A stretch of DNA of 8,007 bases from contig JAPYSD010000141.1 in NCBI GenBank assembly GCA_029936705.1, forward strand, positions 1 to 8,007, in the 5' to 3' direction. How positions within the stretch are numbered: position 1 is the stretch's first letter; the number at the start of each line of letters is the position of its first letter. A program made the translations under genes and the position numbers. The DNA comes from Croceicoccus sp. Lineage in GTDB: Bacteria > Pseudomonadota > Alphaproteobacteria > Sphingomonadales > Sphingomonadaceae. The notes under the pieces are model-generated. The model did not search any database. It was not told the DNA's origin and saw only the letters and a list, made by a program, of their open reading frames with translations. Below, piece by piece: positions 1 through 5,612 of the stretch.

Positions 1-126
1 GGTGAGGACCGGGCCGCCCGAACGGTCGAACAGCGGCGCGGTCAGGCTGACCGCACGCGAACCCAGGCCCGAATGCGAACCGGCCTGCGAACCGGGCTGC
101 GGAACGGCGGGAAGGATCTCGGCCAT
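1..126 (-). CDS. fliF: Probable FliF, flagellar MS-ring protein (N-terminal 42 codons only)
   Basis: Only the first 42 codons are inside the window; the gene runs off the left edge on the minus strand. It starts with ATG at 126, three bases after the fliE stop, so the two genes are almost certainly co-transcribed. The visible protein begins MAEILPAVPQPG, followed by a Gly/Ser-rich stretch and then AVSLTAPLFDRSGGP. No membrane segment is reached yet. FliF forms the MS ring in the inner membrane and is the platform for rod and export-gate assembly. The assignment rests mainly on the near-universal fliE-fliF gene order rather than on a diagnostic motif, because the FliF N-terminus is poorly conserved. 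The Gly/Ser-rich part is encoded by three copies of GGTTCGC (minus strand, at 57-63, 75-81 and 87-93), which may be a small slippage-prone stretch. Confidence 0.62.
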   Translation of the reverse strand, partial: MAEILPAVPQPGSQAGSHSGLGSRAVSLTAPLFDRSGGPVLT

Positions 127-129
127 CTA

Positions 130-489
130 TCAGACCCCCATCCGCATGATGTCTTGGTACGCGGACAGCAGCTTGTTGCGAACCTGCAGCGTAGCCTCGA
201 ACGCGACGCCGGCTTCCTGGCGGGCCAGCATCACCTGCGCCACGTCGGTCACCTCGCCGCGCTGATAGGCGGCGCTAACATCCTCGGCGCGGGTCTGCGC
301 GCCGTTCACGCTGCCTAGCATCGCCTGCAGCGTGGCATCGAAACCCTGCGCAGGCCCAGCAGCGCCGGATGCGGCGGGTTCCGGTGCGTGGATCCCCTGC
401 AGCGCGTCGCTGCGGTCGATGATCCGGTTGCGCAGATCGATGATCTGCTGGACGCTCATGCCAGAGCCCGCTCCGCTTACCGGCGACAT
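130..489 (-). CDS. fliE: FliE, flagellar hook-basal body junction protein
   Basis: This gene encodes a 119-residue protein with the typical FliE C-terminus: residues 97-119 contain FEATLQVRNKLLSAY followed by QDIMRM, and residues 80-95 (VTDVAQVMLARQEAGV) also match the family. FliE is a small export substrate that joins the MS ring (FliF) to the proximal rod. I chose the ATG at 489 because a strong GGAGG (minus strand, 500-496) lies six bases upstream. An internal ATG at 459 (MSVQQIIDLR) also gives a normal-length FliE but has a worse-placed ribosome site. The start overlaps the last 13 bases of the upstream regulator gene, which suggests translational coupling, and fliF begins three bases after its stop. 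Residues 32-50 form an Ala/Gly/Pro-rich linker. The family assignment is secure. Confidence 0.95.
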   Translation of the reverse strand: MSPVSGAGSGMSVQQIIDLRNRIIDRSDALQGIHAPEPAASGAAGPAQGFDATLQAMLGSVNGAQTRAEDVSAAYQRGEVTDVAQVMLARQEAGVAFEATLQVRNKLLSAYQDIMRMGV

Positions 490-1811
490 TGGACGCCTCC
501 GCTGACGCGGCGCTCGATCTCGACGCCCGCTTCACGCATCGAGGCGAGGCGGTAGCGCAAGGTGCGTTCCGAAATGCCCAGCCGGTCGGCCGTGCGCAGG
601 CGGTTGCCGCCGCAATCCTCCAGCGCCTGCAGGATCGCGCGGGTCTCGGACTCCTGCTTGACGCTCGACAGGCAGGCTTCTTCGCGCAGCGGCGTTTCGC
701 GCAGCGGTTTTTCGGGCATAGCGGGCTTCAGCGGAATGACCCGCGCGCTCTCACGCATCTGTTCCGGGCGCTCGATGCGGGCAGGGCCCCGATCGAACAT
801 GACATGTTCCGCCCCGATGGCCAGCGCCCCGTCGGCCAGCAGCAGCGCGCGGCGGATCACGTTCTCCAGTTCGCGCACATTGCCCGGCCAATCGTGGTCC
901 TTCAGCTCGGCGATGGCGCTGTCGGCGATGCAGGGCACCGGGCCCAGCGCGGGCGAGTGCCGCATCAGCATGGCCTGTGCCAGCAGGGCGATGTCCTGCG
1001 GGCGGCGCTCCAGCGCTTCCAGCCCCAGCGGGAAGACGTTGAGCCGGTAATAGAGGTCCTGCCGAAACCGCCCCTCGGCCACTTCCAGCGGCAGGTCGCG
1101 GTTGGCCGCGGCGATGATGCGCACGTCGACCTTGACCGGAACGCTGGCGCCGATCGGCACGACTTCCTGTTCCTGCAAGGCGCGCAGCAGTTTGGCCTGC
1201 AGCGCCAGCGGCATCTCGCTGATCTCGTCCAGCAGCAGGCTGCCCCCGTCGGCGGCGCGGATAAAGCCCTCGCTTGCCGCATTAGCGCCGGTGAACGCGC
1301 CCTTCTGGTAACCGAACAGCATGGCTTCCAGCATGGTCTCGGGCATGGCGGCGCAATTGACCGCGATGAATGGCTTGTCCGCGCGCGGGCTGCGCGAATG
1401 GACGAAACGGCTCAGCACTTCCTTGCCGGTGCCGGTGGGGCCGTTGATCAGCACCGGGATGTCGCTGGCCGCGATCCGCTGCGCCAGCGCGAATATCGCC
1501 AGGCTTTCGGGGTCGCCCGCGATGGGATCCTCTGGCCCCGACACCGCGCACAGCGCCGCTGCCAGCGCGCCGTCCGACATGGCGTCGGCATAGCCGACCG
1601 CGACGTGGCGCGCGCCCTTGCGGGTGATGCGCAGTTCATCGCCGCGCGCCAGTTCGACCACCCGCGCCCTGGGCGGCGGAGGCGTATCCTCGCCCGCGTC
1701 GCGAACGAACACGGCGTCCGCGCCCAGCGTGATGCCGCAGATGGCAGACATTCTTTGTATCAGCGCGCCGTGACGGGCACGCGCATTCTCGGTGTAATGA
1801 ACCGCTGACAC
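477..1811 (-). CDS. flbD: FlbD-like sigma54-dependent flagellar transcription activator
   Basis: This is an enhancer-binding protein of 444 residues from the preferred GTG start at 1811. It has a central AAA+ domain with Walker A GPTGTGKE (about 124-131), the sigma54-contacting loop GAFTGA (171-176), Walker B GGSLLLDE (189-196), the arginine-finger region GRFRQDLYYRLNV (247-259) and WPGNVREL (308-315). A Fis-type helix-turn-helix lies near the C-terminus (GNRLRTADRLGISERTLRYRL, split here as GNRLRTADRLG and ISERTLRYRL, about 402-422). The C-terminal part resembles Caulobacter FlbD. Proteins of this class hydrolyse ATP to open sigma54 promoters of middle and late flagellar genes. The first 110 residues do not look like a receiver domain: I see no conserved phospho-acceptor Asp context. 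A longer in-frame ATG start at 1835 (452 residues) exists, but the GTG at 1811 has AAGGGGGG seven bases upstream. The gene overlaps fliE and is divergent from fliC. FleQ is the main alternative name. Confidence 0.9.
   Translation of the reverse strand: MSAVHYTENARARHGALIQRMSAICGITLGADAVFVRDAGEDTPPPPRARVVELARGDELRITRKGARHVAVGYADAMSDGALAAALCAVSGPEDPIAGDPESLAIFALAQRIAASDIPVLINGPTGTGKEVLSRFVHSRSPRADKPFIAVNCAAMPETMLEAMLFGYQKGAFTGANAASEGFIRAADGGSLLLDEISEMPLALQAKLLRALQEQEVVPIGASVPVKVDVRIIAAANRDLPLEVAEGRFRQDLYYRLNVFPLGLEALERRPQDIALLAQAMLMRHSPALGPVPCIADSAIAELKDHDWPGNVRELENVIRRALLLADGALAIGAEHVMFDRGPARIERPEQMRESARVIPLKPAMPEKPLRETPLREEACLSSVKQESETRAILQALEDCGGNRLRTADRLGISERTLRYRLASMREAGVEIERRVSGGVQCRR
496..500 (-). 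promoter_or_regulatory. Shine-Dalgarno site of fliE
   Basis: GGAGG on the minus strand, six bases before the ATG at 489 and inside the 3' end of the regulator gene. It favours the longer fliE start over the internal ATG at 459 and fits coupled translation of the two overlapping genes. Confidence 0.7.
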
Positions 1812-1818
1812 CAGGTTT

Positions 1819-1826
1819 CCCCCCTT
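1819..1826 (-). promoter_or_regulatory. Shine-Dalgarno site favouring the GTG start of the regulator
   Basis: AAGGGGGG on the minus strand, seven bases before GTG 1811. It would lie inside the coding sequence if the ATG at 1835 were used, and that ATG has no comparable site upstream, so the GTG is the better start. Confidence 0.6.
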
Positions 1827-1884
1827 AATGTGCATCGTCCGGTGCCGCTTTTACCGGGGGGATCGGAAACGAATTCGGGAAAGC

Positions 1885-1906
1885 GGATAGGGATTTCTAC
1901 CTATCC
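1885..1906. repeat. 7-bp inverted repeat between regulator and fliC
   Basis: GGATAGG (1885-1891) and CCTATCC (1900-1906) are perfect inverted arms around an 8-base spacer. There is no T-run on either side, so it is not a standard terminator. Its place in the divergent intergenic region fits an operator or an mRNA-leader hairpin; which one cannot be told from sequence alone. Confidence 0.55.
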
Positions 1907-1921
1907 ATTCACCATTGCGTC

Positions 1922-1946
1922 CGGATCGGACCGAAATTCCGATCCG
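1922..1946. repeat. 9-bp inverted repeat between regulator and fliC
   Basis: CGGATCGGA (1922-1930) and TCCGATCCG (1938-1946) are perfect arms around a 7-base spacer. The left part, GGATCGGA followed by GAAATTC, recurs with small changes at 1860-1876 (GGATCGGA, three bases, GAATTC). The two copies are 63 bases apart, close to six helical turns, which would place them on the same face of the DNA. A dimeric regulator site is a reasonable guess, with the neighbouring FlbD-like protein one candidate binder. Confidence 0.6.
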
Positions 1947-2004
1947 CCCCCTTAAATCCGCGCCGCGCCGTCCGCTTTTCCCTGTGGCAGCCGGGCCAAA
2001 TGGG

Positions 2005-2017
2005 GGTCGGGCCGACC
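2005..2017. repeat. Short palindrome upstream of fliC
   Basis: GGTCGG and CCGACC flank a single G, giving a perfect 13-base palindrome centred about 64 bases before the fliC start codon. It may be an operator near the fliC promoter or a leader hairpin. In GC-rich DNA such a short palindrome could also be chance. Confidence 0.35.
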
Positions 2018-2074
2018 GGGAAACAGTCAAATACCCAGACTTTACTTGCGACTTCAGACCAGGAGTTTTTGAAT

Positions 2075-2911
2075 ATGTCCGTAATCAACACCAATATCTC
2101 GGCGATGAAGGCCTCGAACGCCTCGATCAGCGCGAACCGCCAGCTGGGCACCGCGATGGAGCGTCTGTCGACCGGCAAGCGCATCAACAGCGCCAAGGAC
2201 GATGCGGCGGGCCTGGCCATCGCGACCAGCATGACCTCGCAGGTGCGCGGCATGAACCAGGGCATCCGCAACGCCAATGACGGCATCAGCCTTGCCCAGA
2301 CCGCCGAGGGCGCGCTGAACGAGGTGACCAACATGCTGCAGCGCGTCCGCGAGCTGGCGACGCAGTCGGCATCGGGCACCTATCAGGACGCGACCGATCG
2401 TGCGTACATGCAGGTCGAGGTCGACGAGCTGACCGCGCAGATCGACCAGGTCATCACCAACACCTCGTTCAACGGCGTCCAGCTGTTCGACGGCACGGTC
2501 ACGACCGTCGACATCCAGGCCGGTGCGAACAGCGCCGACACGGTCACGCTGACCATGGCCGACCTGACGGGCCTGGCGGCCAGCGGCGGTGCTACCGGCT
2601 CCTACGACGTGTCGACGGCGGCCGCGGCCAATGCGCTGCTTGATCCCACCACCGGCATCGGCGCGGAAATCGATTCGATCTCCAGCGCGCGCGCCACGCT
2701 GGGCGCCGGGCAGAGCCGCCTGGAATCGGCGGTCAACAACCTGACCGACAACGTCACCAACCTGTCGGACGCGCGTTCGCGGATCGAGGATACCGATTAC
2801 TCGGCCGAAACGACCGCGCTCGCCAAGGCGCAGATCCTGTCGCAGGCATCGACCGCGATGCTGAGCCAGGCGAACCAGAGCCAGCAGAACGTGATGTCGC
2901 TGCTGCGCTGA
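2075..2911 (+). CDS. fliC: Flagellin, filament subunit (short type)
   Basis: This gene encodes a 278-residue flagellin, the protein exported and polymerised to form the filament. The N-terminal D0/D1 region is clear: SVINTNISA at the start, ERLSTGKRINSAKDDAAGLA (29-48), RNANDGISLAQTAEGALNE (65-83) and LQRVRELATQSA (88-99). SFNGVQLFDG (131-140) closes the N-terminal conserved part. The C-terminal D1/D0 region has SRIEDTDYSAET, AKAQILSQA and ends QQNVMSLLR. Only about 60 variable residues lie between the two halves, so the surface domains D2/D3 of enterobacterial flagellin are absent. The ATG at 2075 is chosen because AGGAG sits nine bases upstream and the family begins there; an upstream in-frame ATG at 2000 would add 25 unconserved residues. 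The gene is monocistronic, divergent from the regulator and followed by a terminator. Confidence 0.97.
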   Translation: MSVINTNISAMKASNASISANRQLGTAMERLSTGKRINSAKDDAAGLAIATSMTSQVRGMNQGIRNANDGISLAQTAEGALNEVTNMLQRVRELATQSASGTYQDATDRAYMQVEVDELTAQIDQVITNTSFNGVQLFDGTVTTVDIQAGANSADTVTLTMADLTGLAASGGATGSYDVSTAAAANALLDPTTGIGAEIDSISSARATLGAGQSRLESAVNNLTDNVTNLSDARSRIEDTDYSAETTALAKAQILSQASTAMLSQANQSQQNVMSLLR

Positions 2912-2976
2912 TCGGCAGCGCCAAGACGAAGGGCTGTCGCCCGCATCATTTTCCCCCCGGTGCGGGCGGTCGTTCG

Positions 2977-3007
2977 GGCCCGGCGGTACATCACCGCCGG
3001 GCCTTTT
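2977..3007 (+). terminator. Rho-independent terminator of fliC
   Basis: GGCCCGGCGGT (2977-2987) and ACCGCCGGGCC (2993-3003) are perfect 11-bp arms around the loop ACATC, followed directly by TTTT. It lies 65 bases after the fliC stop, on the same strand, and is the clearest intrinsic terminator in the window. Confidence 0.88.
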
Positions 3008-3062
3008 CGCGTGCGCGGTTCGCCGGGGCGGATCGTCAGGGGCGCTGGCTGGGCTTGTCCTC

Positions 3063-3498
3063 TTAGTCCCAGCGCACGGTGTTATAGCTGCTGCCGTTCC
3101 AGCCGATCATGGGCCAGCCGTCCGTGCCCGTGGTGTCCAGCAGTTCCAGTATGCCGGGCCGCTCGTCCATGATGCGCCAAGGGACAATGGCCTGCTGTTT
3201 ACCAGCGTATGGCCCATGCCTGTCATGCCGCAGCAGAACGTACCGCCTTTGACCACCACCGCATCGGGCTGGCCATCACTGTGCTTGATGATGCGTCCCG
3301 CCCCGTAGCGGAACCGCACGTGCCCACGCACCGACGGTCCGGGTGAACCCGGCGGCGGCAAAGATGTCTTCGATGGAGAGTAAGCTGGCCGCATCGACCG
3401 CCCCAGGCGGCAGCTGCCCAGCCGAACTTTCAGCGCGCGGCCAGCGCGACCAGCAGAACGGGGAGGGCGCCCGCGCGGATTGGGTAGCCCGTCACCAT
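3063..3498 (-). pseudogene. Frameshifted remnant of a small secreted protein gene
   Basis: No single frame is open across this stretch, but a coherent protein of roughly 145 residues can be pieced together on the minus strand. It begins at ATG 3498 (AGGA eight bases upstream) with a signal-peptide-like MVTGYPIRAG then ALPVLLVALAAR, and hits TGA at 3432-3430. It continues one frame over from 3434 with AESSAGQLPPGAVDAA and LLSIEDIFAAAGFTRT. A third frame covers about 3330-3195 (GRIIKHSDGQPDAVVVKGG, then TFCCGMTGMGHTLV). The second frame resumes for WRIMDERPGILELLDTTG then TDGWPMIGWNGSS, ending RWD and TAA at 3065-3063. At least three frameshifts are needed. The pattern GRI..SDGQPDAVV..GGTFC suggests a family of small secreted proteins of unknown function that I recall only loosely, so I assign no function. 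Alternatives are assembly errors or a chance pattern, the latter less likely given how well the pieces join. Confidence 0.6.
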
Positions 3499-3554
3499 GG
3501 CGCACATCCTGTACGGGACGGCAGCCATCTCATGCCATTGCCATCGGGCGGCAA

Positions 3555-3578
3555 TGCCGGCGGCACAAGCCGCCGGCA
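3555..3578 (-). terminator. Possible terminator hairpin after pilZ
   Basis: TGCCGGCGGC (3555-3564) and GCCGCCGGCA (3569-3578) are perfect 10-bp arms with a 4-base loop, 51 bases beyond the pilZ stop on the minus strand. The hairpin is very stable, but only two T follow it in the direction of pilZ transcription. It may therefore be a weak or Rho-assisted terminator, or an mRNA 3'-end stabiliser, for the flgJ-pilZ unit. Confidence 0.35.
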
Positions 3579-3628
3579 AAATTCAACCCGCGCGCATGCT
3601 CGACAGCAGCCACTGGAACACGGAAGGG

Positions 3629-3883
3629 TTAGAGCGGATTGTCGAACTTCAGCCCTGCCGCGCGCCCGCGCTCGACCCAGCGAACCGTGGCCAGCAGTGG
3701 TGCCAGCGTGTCGATGGCAATCGTGATGCGGTCGCCCGTTTCCAGCGCGCGCGGTATCGAGCTGATCTTGCAGCCCTCCTCGGTCAGGTCGGAAATGCGG
3801 ACGGGCACGGCGATCCCGCTACCCGAACGATAACGGCATACGCCTTCGACGCTCGCCCTGTCGCGTTTGCGTTGTGCAATCAT
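3629..3883 (-). CDS. Single-domain PilZ protein, probable cyclic-di-GMP receptor
   Basis: This gene encodes an 84-residue protein that is essentially one PilZ domain. Both cyclic-di-GMP contact motifs can be seen: RxxxR as R5-K-R-D-R9, and the D/N-x-S/T-x-x-G motif as D32-L-T-E-E-G37, with Thr where Ser is usual. The C-terminal strand VRWVERGRAAGLKF is also typical. PilZ proteins bind cyclic-di-GMP and pass the signal to a partner; YcgR-type members slow or brake the flagellar stator. This one lacks the YcgR N-terminal domain. The ATG at 3883 begins two bases after the motB stop, so it is the last gene of the flgK-motAB unit and is probably translated together with motB. A TTG at 3889 overlapping the motB stop is an alternative start. 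A motor-related role is inferred from position; the PilZ fold call itself is firm. Confidence 0.88.
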   Translation of the reverse strand: MIAQRKRDRASVEGVCRYRSGSGIAVPVRISDLTEEGCKISSIPRALETGDRITIAIDTLAPLLATVRWVERGRAAGLKFDNPL

Positions 3884-3885
3884 GA

Positions 3886-4713
3886 TCAATCCATAACTGT
3901 AATAGAGATTCGACGGTTACGGGGATCGTCGGGATTGTCGGAGATCAGCGGTTCGCGATCGGCGACCCCTTCGATCCGGGCGAAGCGGGACTTGGCGATC
4001 CCGCCGCGCAGCAGCTCCAGCCGGGTCGCCTCGGCGCGCCCGGCCGACAGCGACCAGTTGTTGCCCGGCACGCCATTGCGCCAGGGCAGGGCATCGGTAT
4101 GGCCGCGCAGGATCATCTGCGTATCCTGTGCCGCGGCGGCGCGGGCGATGGCGCCCAGCAGCGCGCGGGCATCGCCCGTCAGCACGGTGGTGCCCAGGTG
4201 GAACATCGCGAAATCGGCATCGTCGACCAGGTCCATGCGCACGCCCTCGACCGTCTGGACCAGCCGCACCTGCCGCGCCAGGCGGCGCAGCTGCGGGGTC
4301 GATTGCAGCATGCGCTCGATCGCGCGGCGGGTTTCCTCGGACCGCTTCATCTGCCCGGTGGAATCGCGCGGCGGCGCGATGGTCATGTGCCCGTTGTCAG
4401 CCCTGCCGTTCGATGCGCTGTCCATCTGCGACAACGAGGCACCGCCCAGCAGCCCGTTGCTGCCCGCGCTGTTCTCGCGCATCTGGACCAGGGTAGGGGC
4501 GAAATAATCGGCCAGCCCCTGCTTCTGCTCCTCGGTCGTGGCGTTCAGCAGCCACAGCAGCAGGAAGAATGCCATCATTGCGGTCACGAAATCGGCATAG
4601 GCGACCTTCCACGCGCCGCCGTGATGGCCGCCCGCGACGATGGTGACCTTCTTGACGATGACGGGGCGGCTGTTCCTGCCGTCGAACTGCGGATCGATGG
4701 GGGCGCTGGCCAT
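3886..4713 (-). CDS. motB: MotB, flagellar stator protein with peptidoglycan-binding domain
   Basis: This gene encodes a 275-residue MotB. A short cytoplasmic N-terminus (with HHGGAWKVAYADF) leads into one membrane helix, about 39-57. That helix carries D41, in the context AYADFVTAMMAFF, matching the proton-binding Asp32 of E. coli MotB. A plug/linker region of about 80 residues follows, then a C-terminal OmpA-like peptidoglycan-binding domain with GHTDA (204-208), NWSLSAGRA (219-227) and NRRISI (266-271). MotB anchors the stator to the cell wall and forms the proton channel with MotA. The ATG at 4713 lies four bases after the motA stop; the TGA at 3888-3886 is followed two bases later by the pilZ ATG. 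All key residues are present, so the stator should be functional and proton-driven (the latter from family knowledge of MotAB rather than shown here). Confidence 0.96.
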   Translation of the reverse strand: MASAPIDPQFDGRNSRPVIVKKVTIVAGGHHGGAWKVAYADFVTAMMAFFLLLWLLNATTEEQKQGLADYFAPTLVQMRENSAGSNGLLGGASLSQMDSASNGRADNGHMTIAPPRDSTGQMKRSEETRRAIERMLQSTPQLRRLARQVRLVQTVEGVRMDLVDDADFAMFHLGTTVLTGDARALLGAIARAAAAQDTQMILRGHTDALPWRNGVPGNNWSLSAGRAEATRLELLRGGIAKSRFARIEGVADREPLISDNPDDPRNRRISITVMD

Positions 4714-4717
4714 GTCG

Positions 4718-5581
4718 CTACTTGCCCCGCATCGCGTCGAGCATCTCGTTCATGCCGGGGCGAAAGCCGTGGCCAAGACCGGATCGCGCGCTTTCCACCA
4801 CCAGCGGCTGCGGCCAGCCGTGCAGGCTGGCGATGATGACCTGCTTGACCGCGTGAAAGATCTGCTCGTCCTGCTCGTTGATCTGCTTCAGCCGCCCGGC
4901 CAGCGGGCCGACGATGCCGTACGCCAGCAGCACGCCCAGGAACGTGCCGACCAGGGCGGAGCCGATCATCCCGCCCAGCACCGACGGCGGCTCGTCGATC
5001 GAACCCATGGTTTTCACCACGCCCAGCACGGCAGCGACGATGCCCAGCGCGGGCAGCGCATCGGCCAGGTTCTGCAACGCGTGCTGCGGCTCGTGCAATC
5101 CGTGGAAATGGGTCTTCATGGCATTGTCCATGACCTCTTCCACTGCATGCGGCTCCAGCGTGCCCGACGACACCACCTGCAGGCTGATCGCATCGCACAG
5201 CAGGTCGATAAGCGGCCTGTTGGCAAGAATCCGGGGGAACTCGCTGAAAATAGGGGAGTTTTGCGGGTCCTGCACATGGCTTTCGACCGCCACCGGTCCT
5301 TCGTTGCGCAGCATCTTCATCAGCCGGCTGCTCAGCACGATCACGTCCATGTGATCCTGCTTGGTATGCTTCGGCCCCTTGAACACCCTGGCCAGCGCGC
5401 CGCCGATGGCTTTCAATTCGTGCATCGAATTACCCGCCACGACCGCGCCCAGCGCGGCCCCGCCTATGATCAGCATCTCGTGCGGGACCGCATGCATGAC
5501 GGGCCCCAGCGCGCCGCCGGTGATGGCGAACCCGCCGAACACCATGACAAGCAGGATGACGATACCGATGGCTGCGAACAT
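4718..5581 (-). CDS. motA: MotA, flagellar stator proton-channel protein
   Basis: This gene encodes a 287-residue MotA, close to the usual length. There are four membrane segments: residues 1-21, about 34-51, about 174-192 and about 204-224, with the large cytoplasmic loop between the second and third. Aligned to E. coli MotA through the shared FPRILA/YPRILA stretch, R92 and E100 match the torque-generating Arg90 and Glu98. P177 (in DALPALGIVAAV) and P226 (in YGIVGPLA) match Pro173 and Pro222, which are needed for torque and channel function. MotA surrounds the MotB dimer in the inner membrane and pushes on FliG. The ATG at 5581 has GGAAAA a few bases upstream. The gene begins 31 bases after the flgL stop, the widest gap in this unit, and ends in TAG four bases before motB. 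Confidence 0.96.
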   Translation of the reverse strand: MFAAIGIVILLVMVFGGFAITGGALGPVMHAVPHEMLIIGGAALGAVVAGNSMHELKAIGGALARVFKGPKHTKQDHMDVIVLSSRLMKMLRNEGPVAVESHVQDPQNSPIFSEFPRILANRPLIDLLCDAISLQVVSSGTLEPHAVEEVMDNAMKTHFHGLHEPQHALQNLADALPALGIVAAVLGVVKTMGSIDEPPSVLGGMIGSALVGTFLGVLLAYGIVGPLAGRLKQINEQDEQIFHAVKQVIIASLHGWPQPLVVESARSGLGHGFRPGMNEMLDAMRGK

Positions 5582-5612
5582 GAAGATTTTTCCGTGGCTT
5601 GCGCTGGATTGT

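Noticed and set aside
489..1808. Long plus-strand open frame of 439 codons opposite the regulator
   Set aside because: It is exactly antisense to a gene with unmistakable AAA+ motifs. Its translation is rich in Arg, Gln, Ala and His with no recognisable domain, as expected for a shadow frame in GC-rich DNA.
1832..1848. Possible sigma54 promoter for the regulator (CGGCACCGGACGATGC on the minus strand)
   Set aside because: The spacing between GG and GC is 11 rather than the strict 10, and it would sit only about 20 bases before the start codon, partly over the alternative ATG.
2028..2054. Possible FliA (sigma28) promoter before fliC
   Set aside because: CAAA followed after 15 bases by TGCGACTT places a CGA core at about the right spacing, but only 3 of 8 bases of the -10 match GCCGATAA. 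Too weak to annotate, though the position is suitable.
2940..2966. CCCGCA...TGCGGG inverted repeat just before the fliC terminator
   Set aside because: The arms are only 6 bp with a 15-base loop and no T-run after them; the hairpin at 2977-3007 is a far better terminator.
3107..3505. 132-codon minus-strand open frame after fliC as an intact gene
   Set aside because: Its first 50 or so residues and its last 30 look like out-of-frame translation, while better protein-like pieces lie in the other two frames at those places. It is better read as part of a frameshifted pseudogene.
3497..4507. Plus-strand open frame of 336 codons opposite pilZ and motB
   Set aside because: It is antisense to two confidently identified genes and shows no domain or plausible ribosome site.
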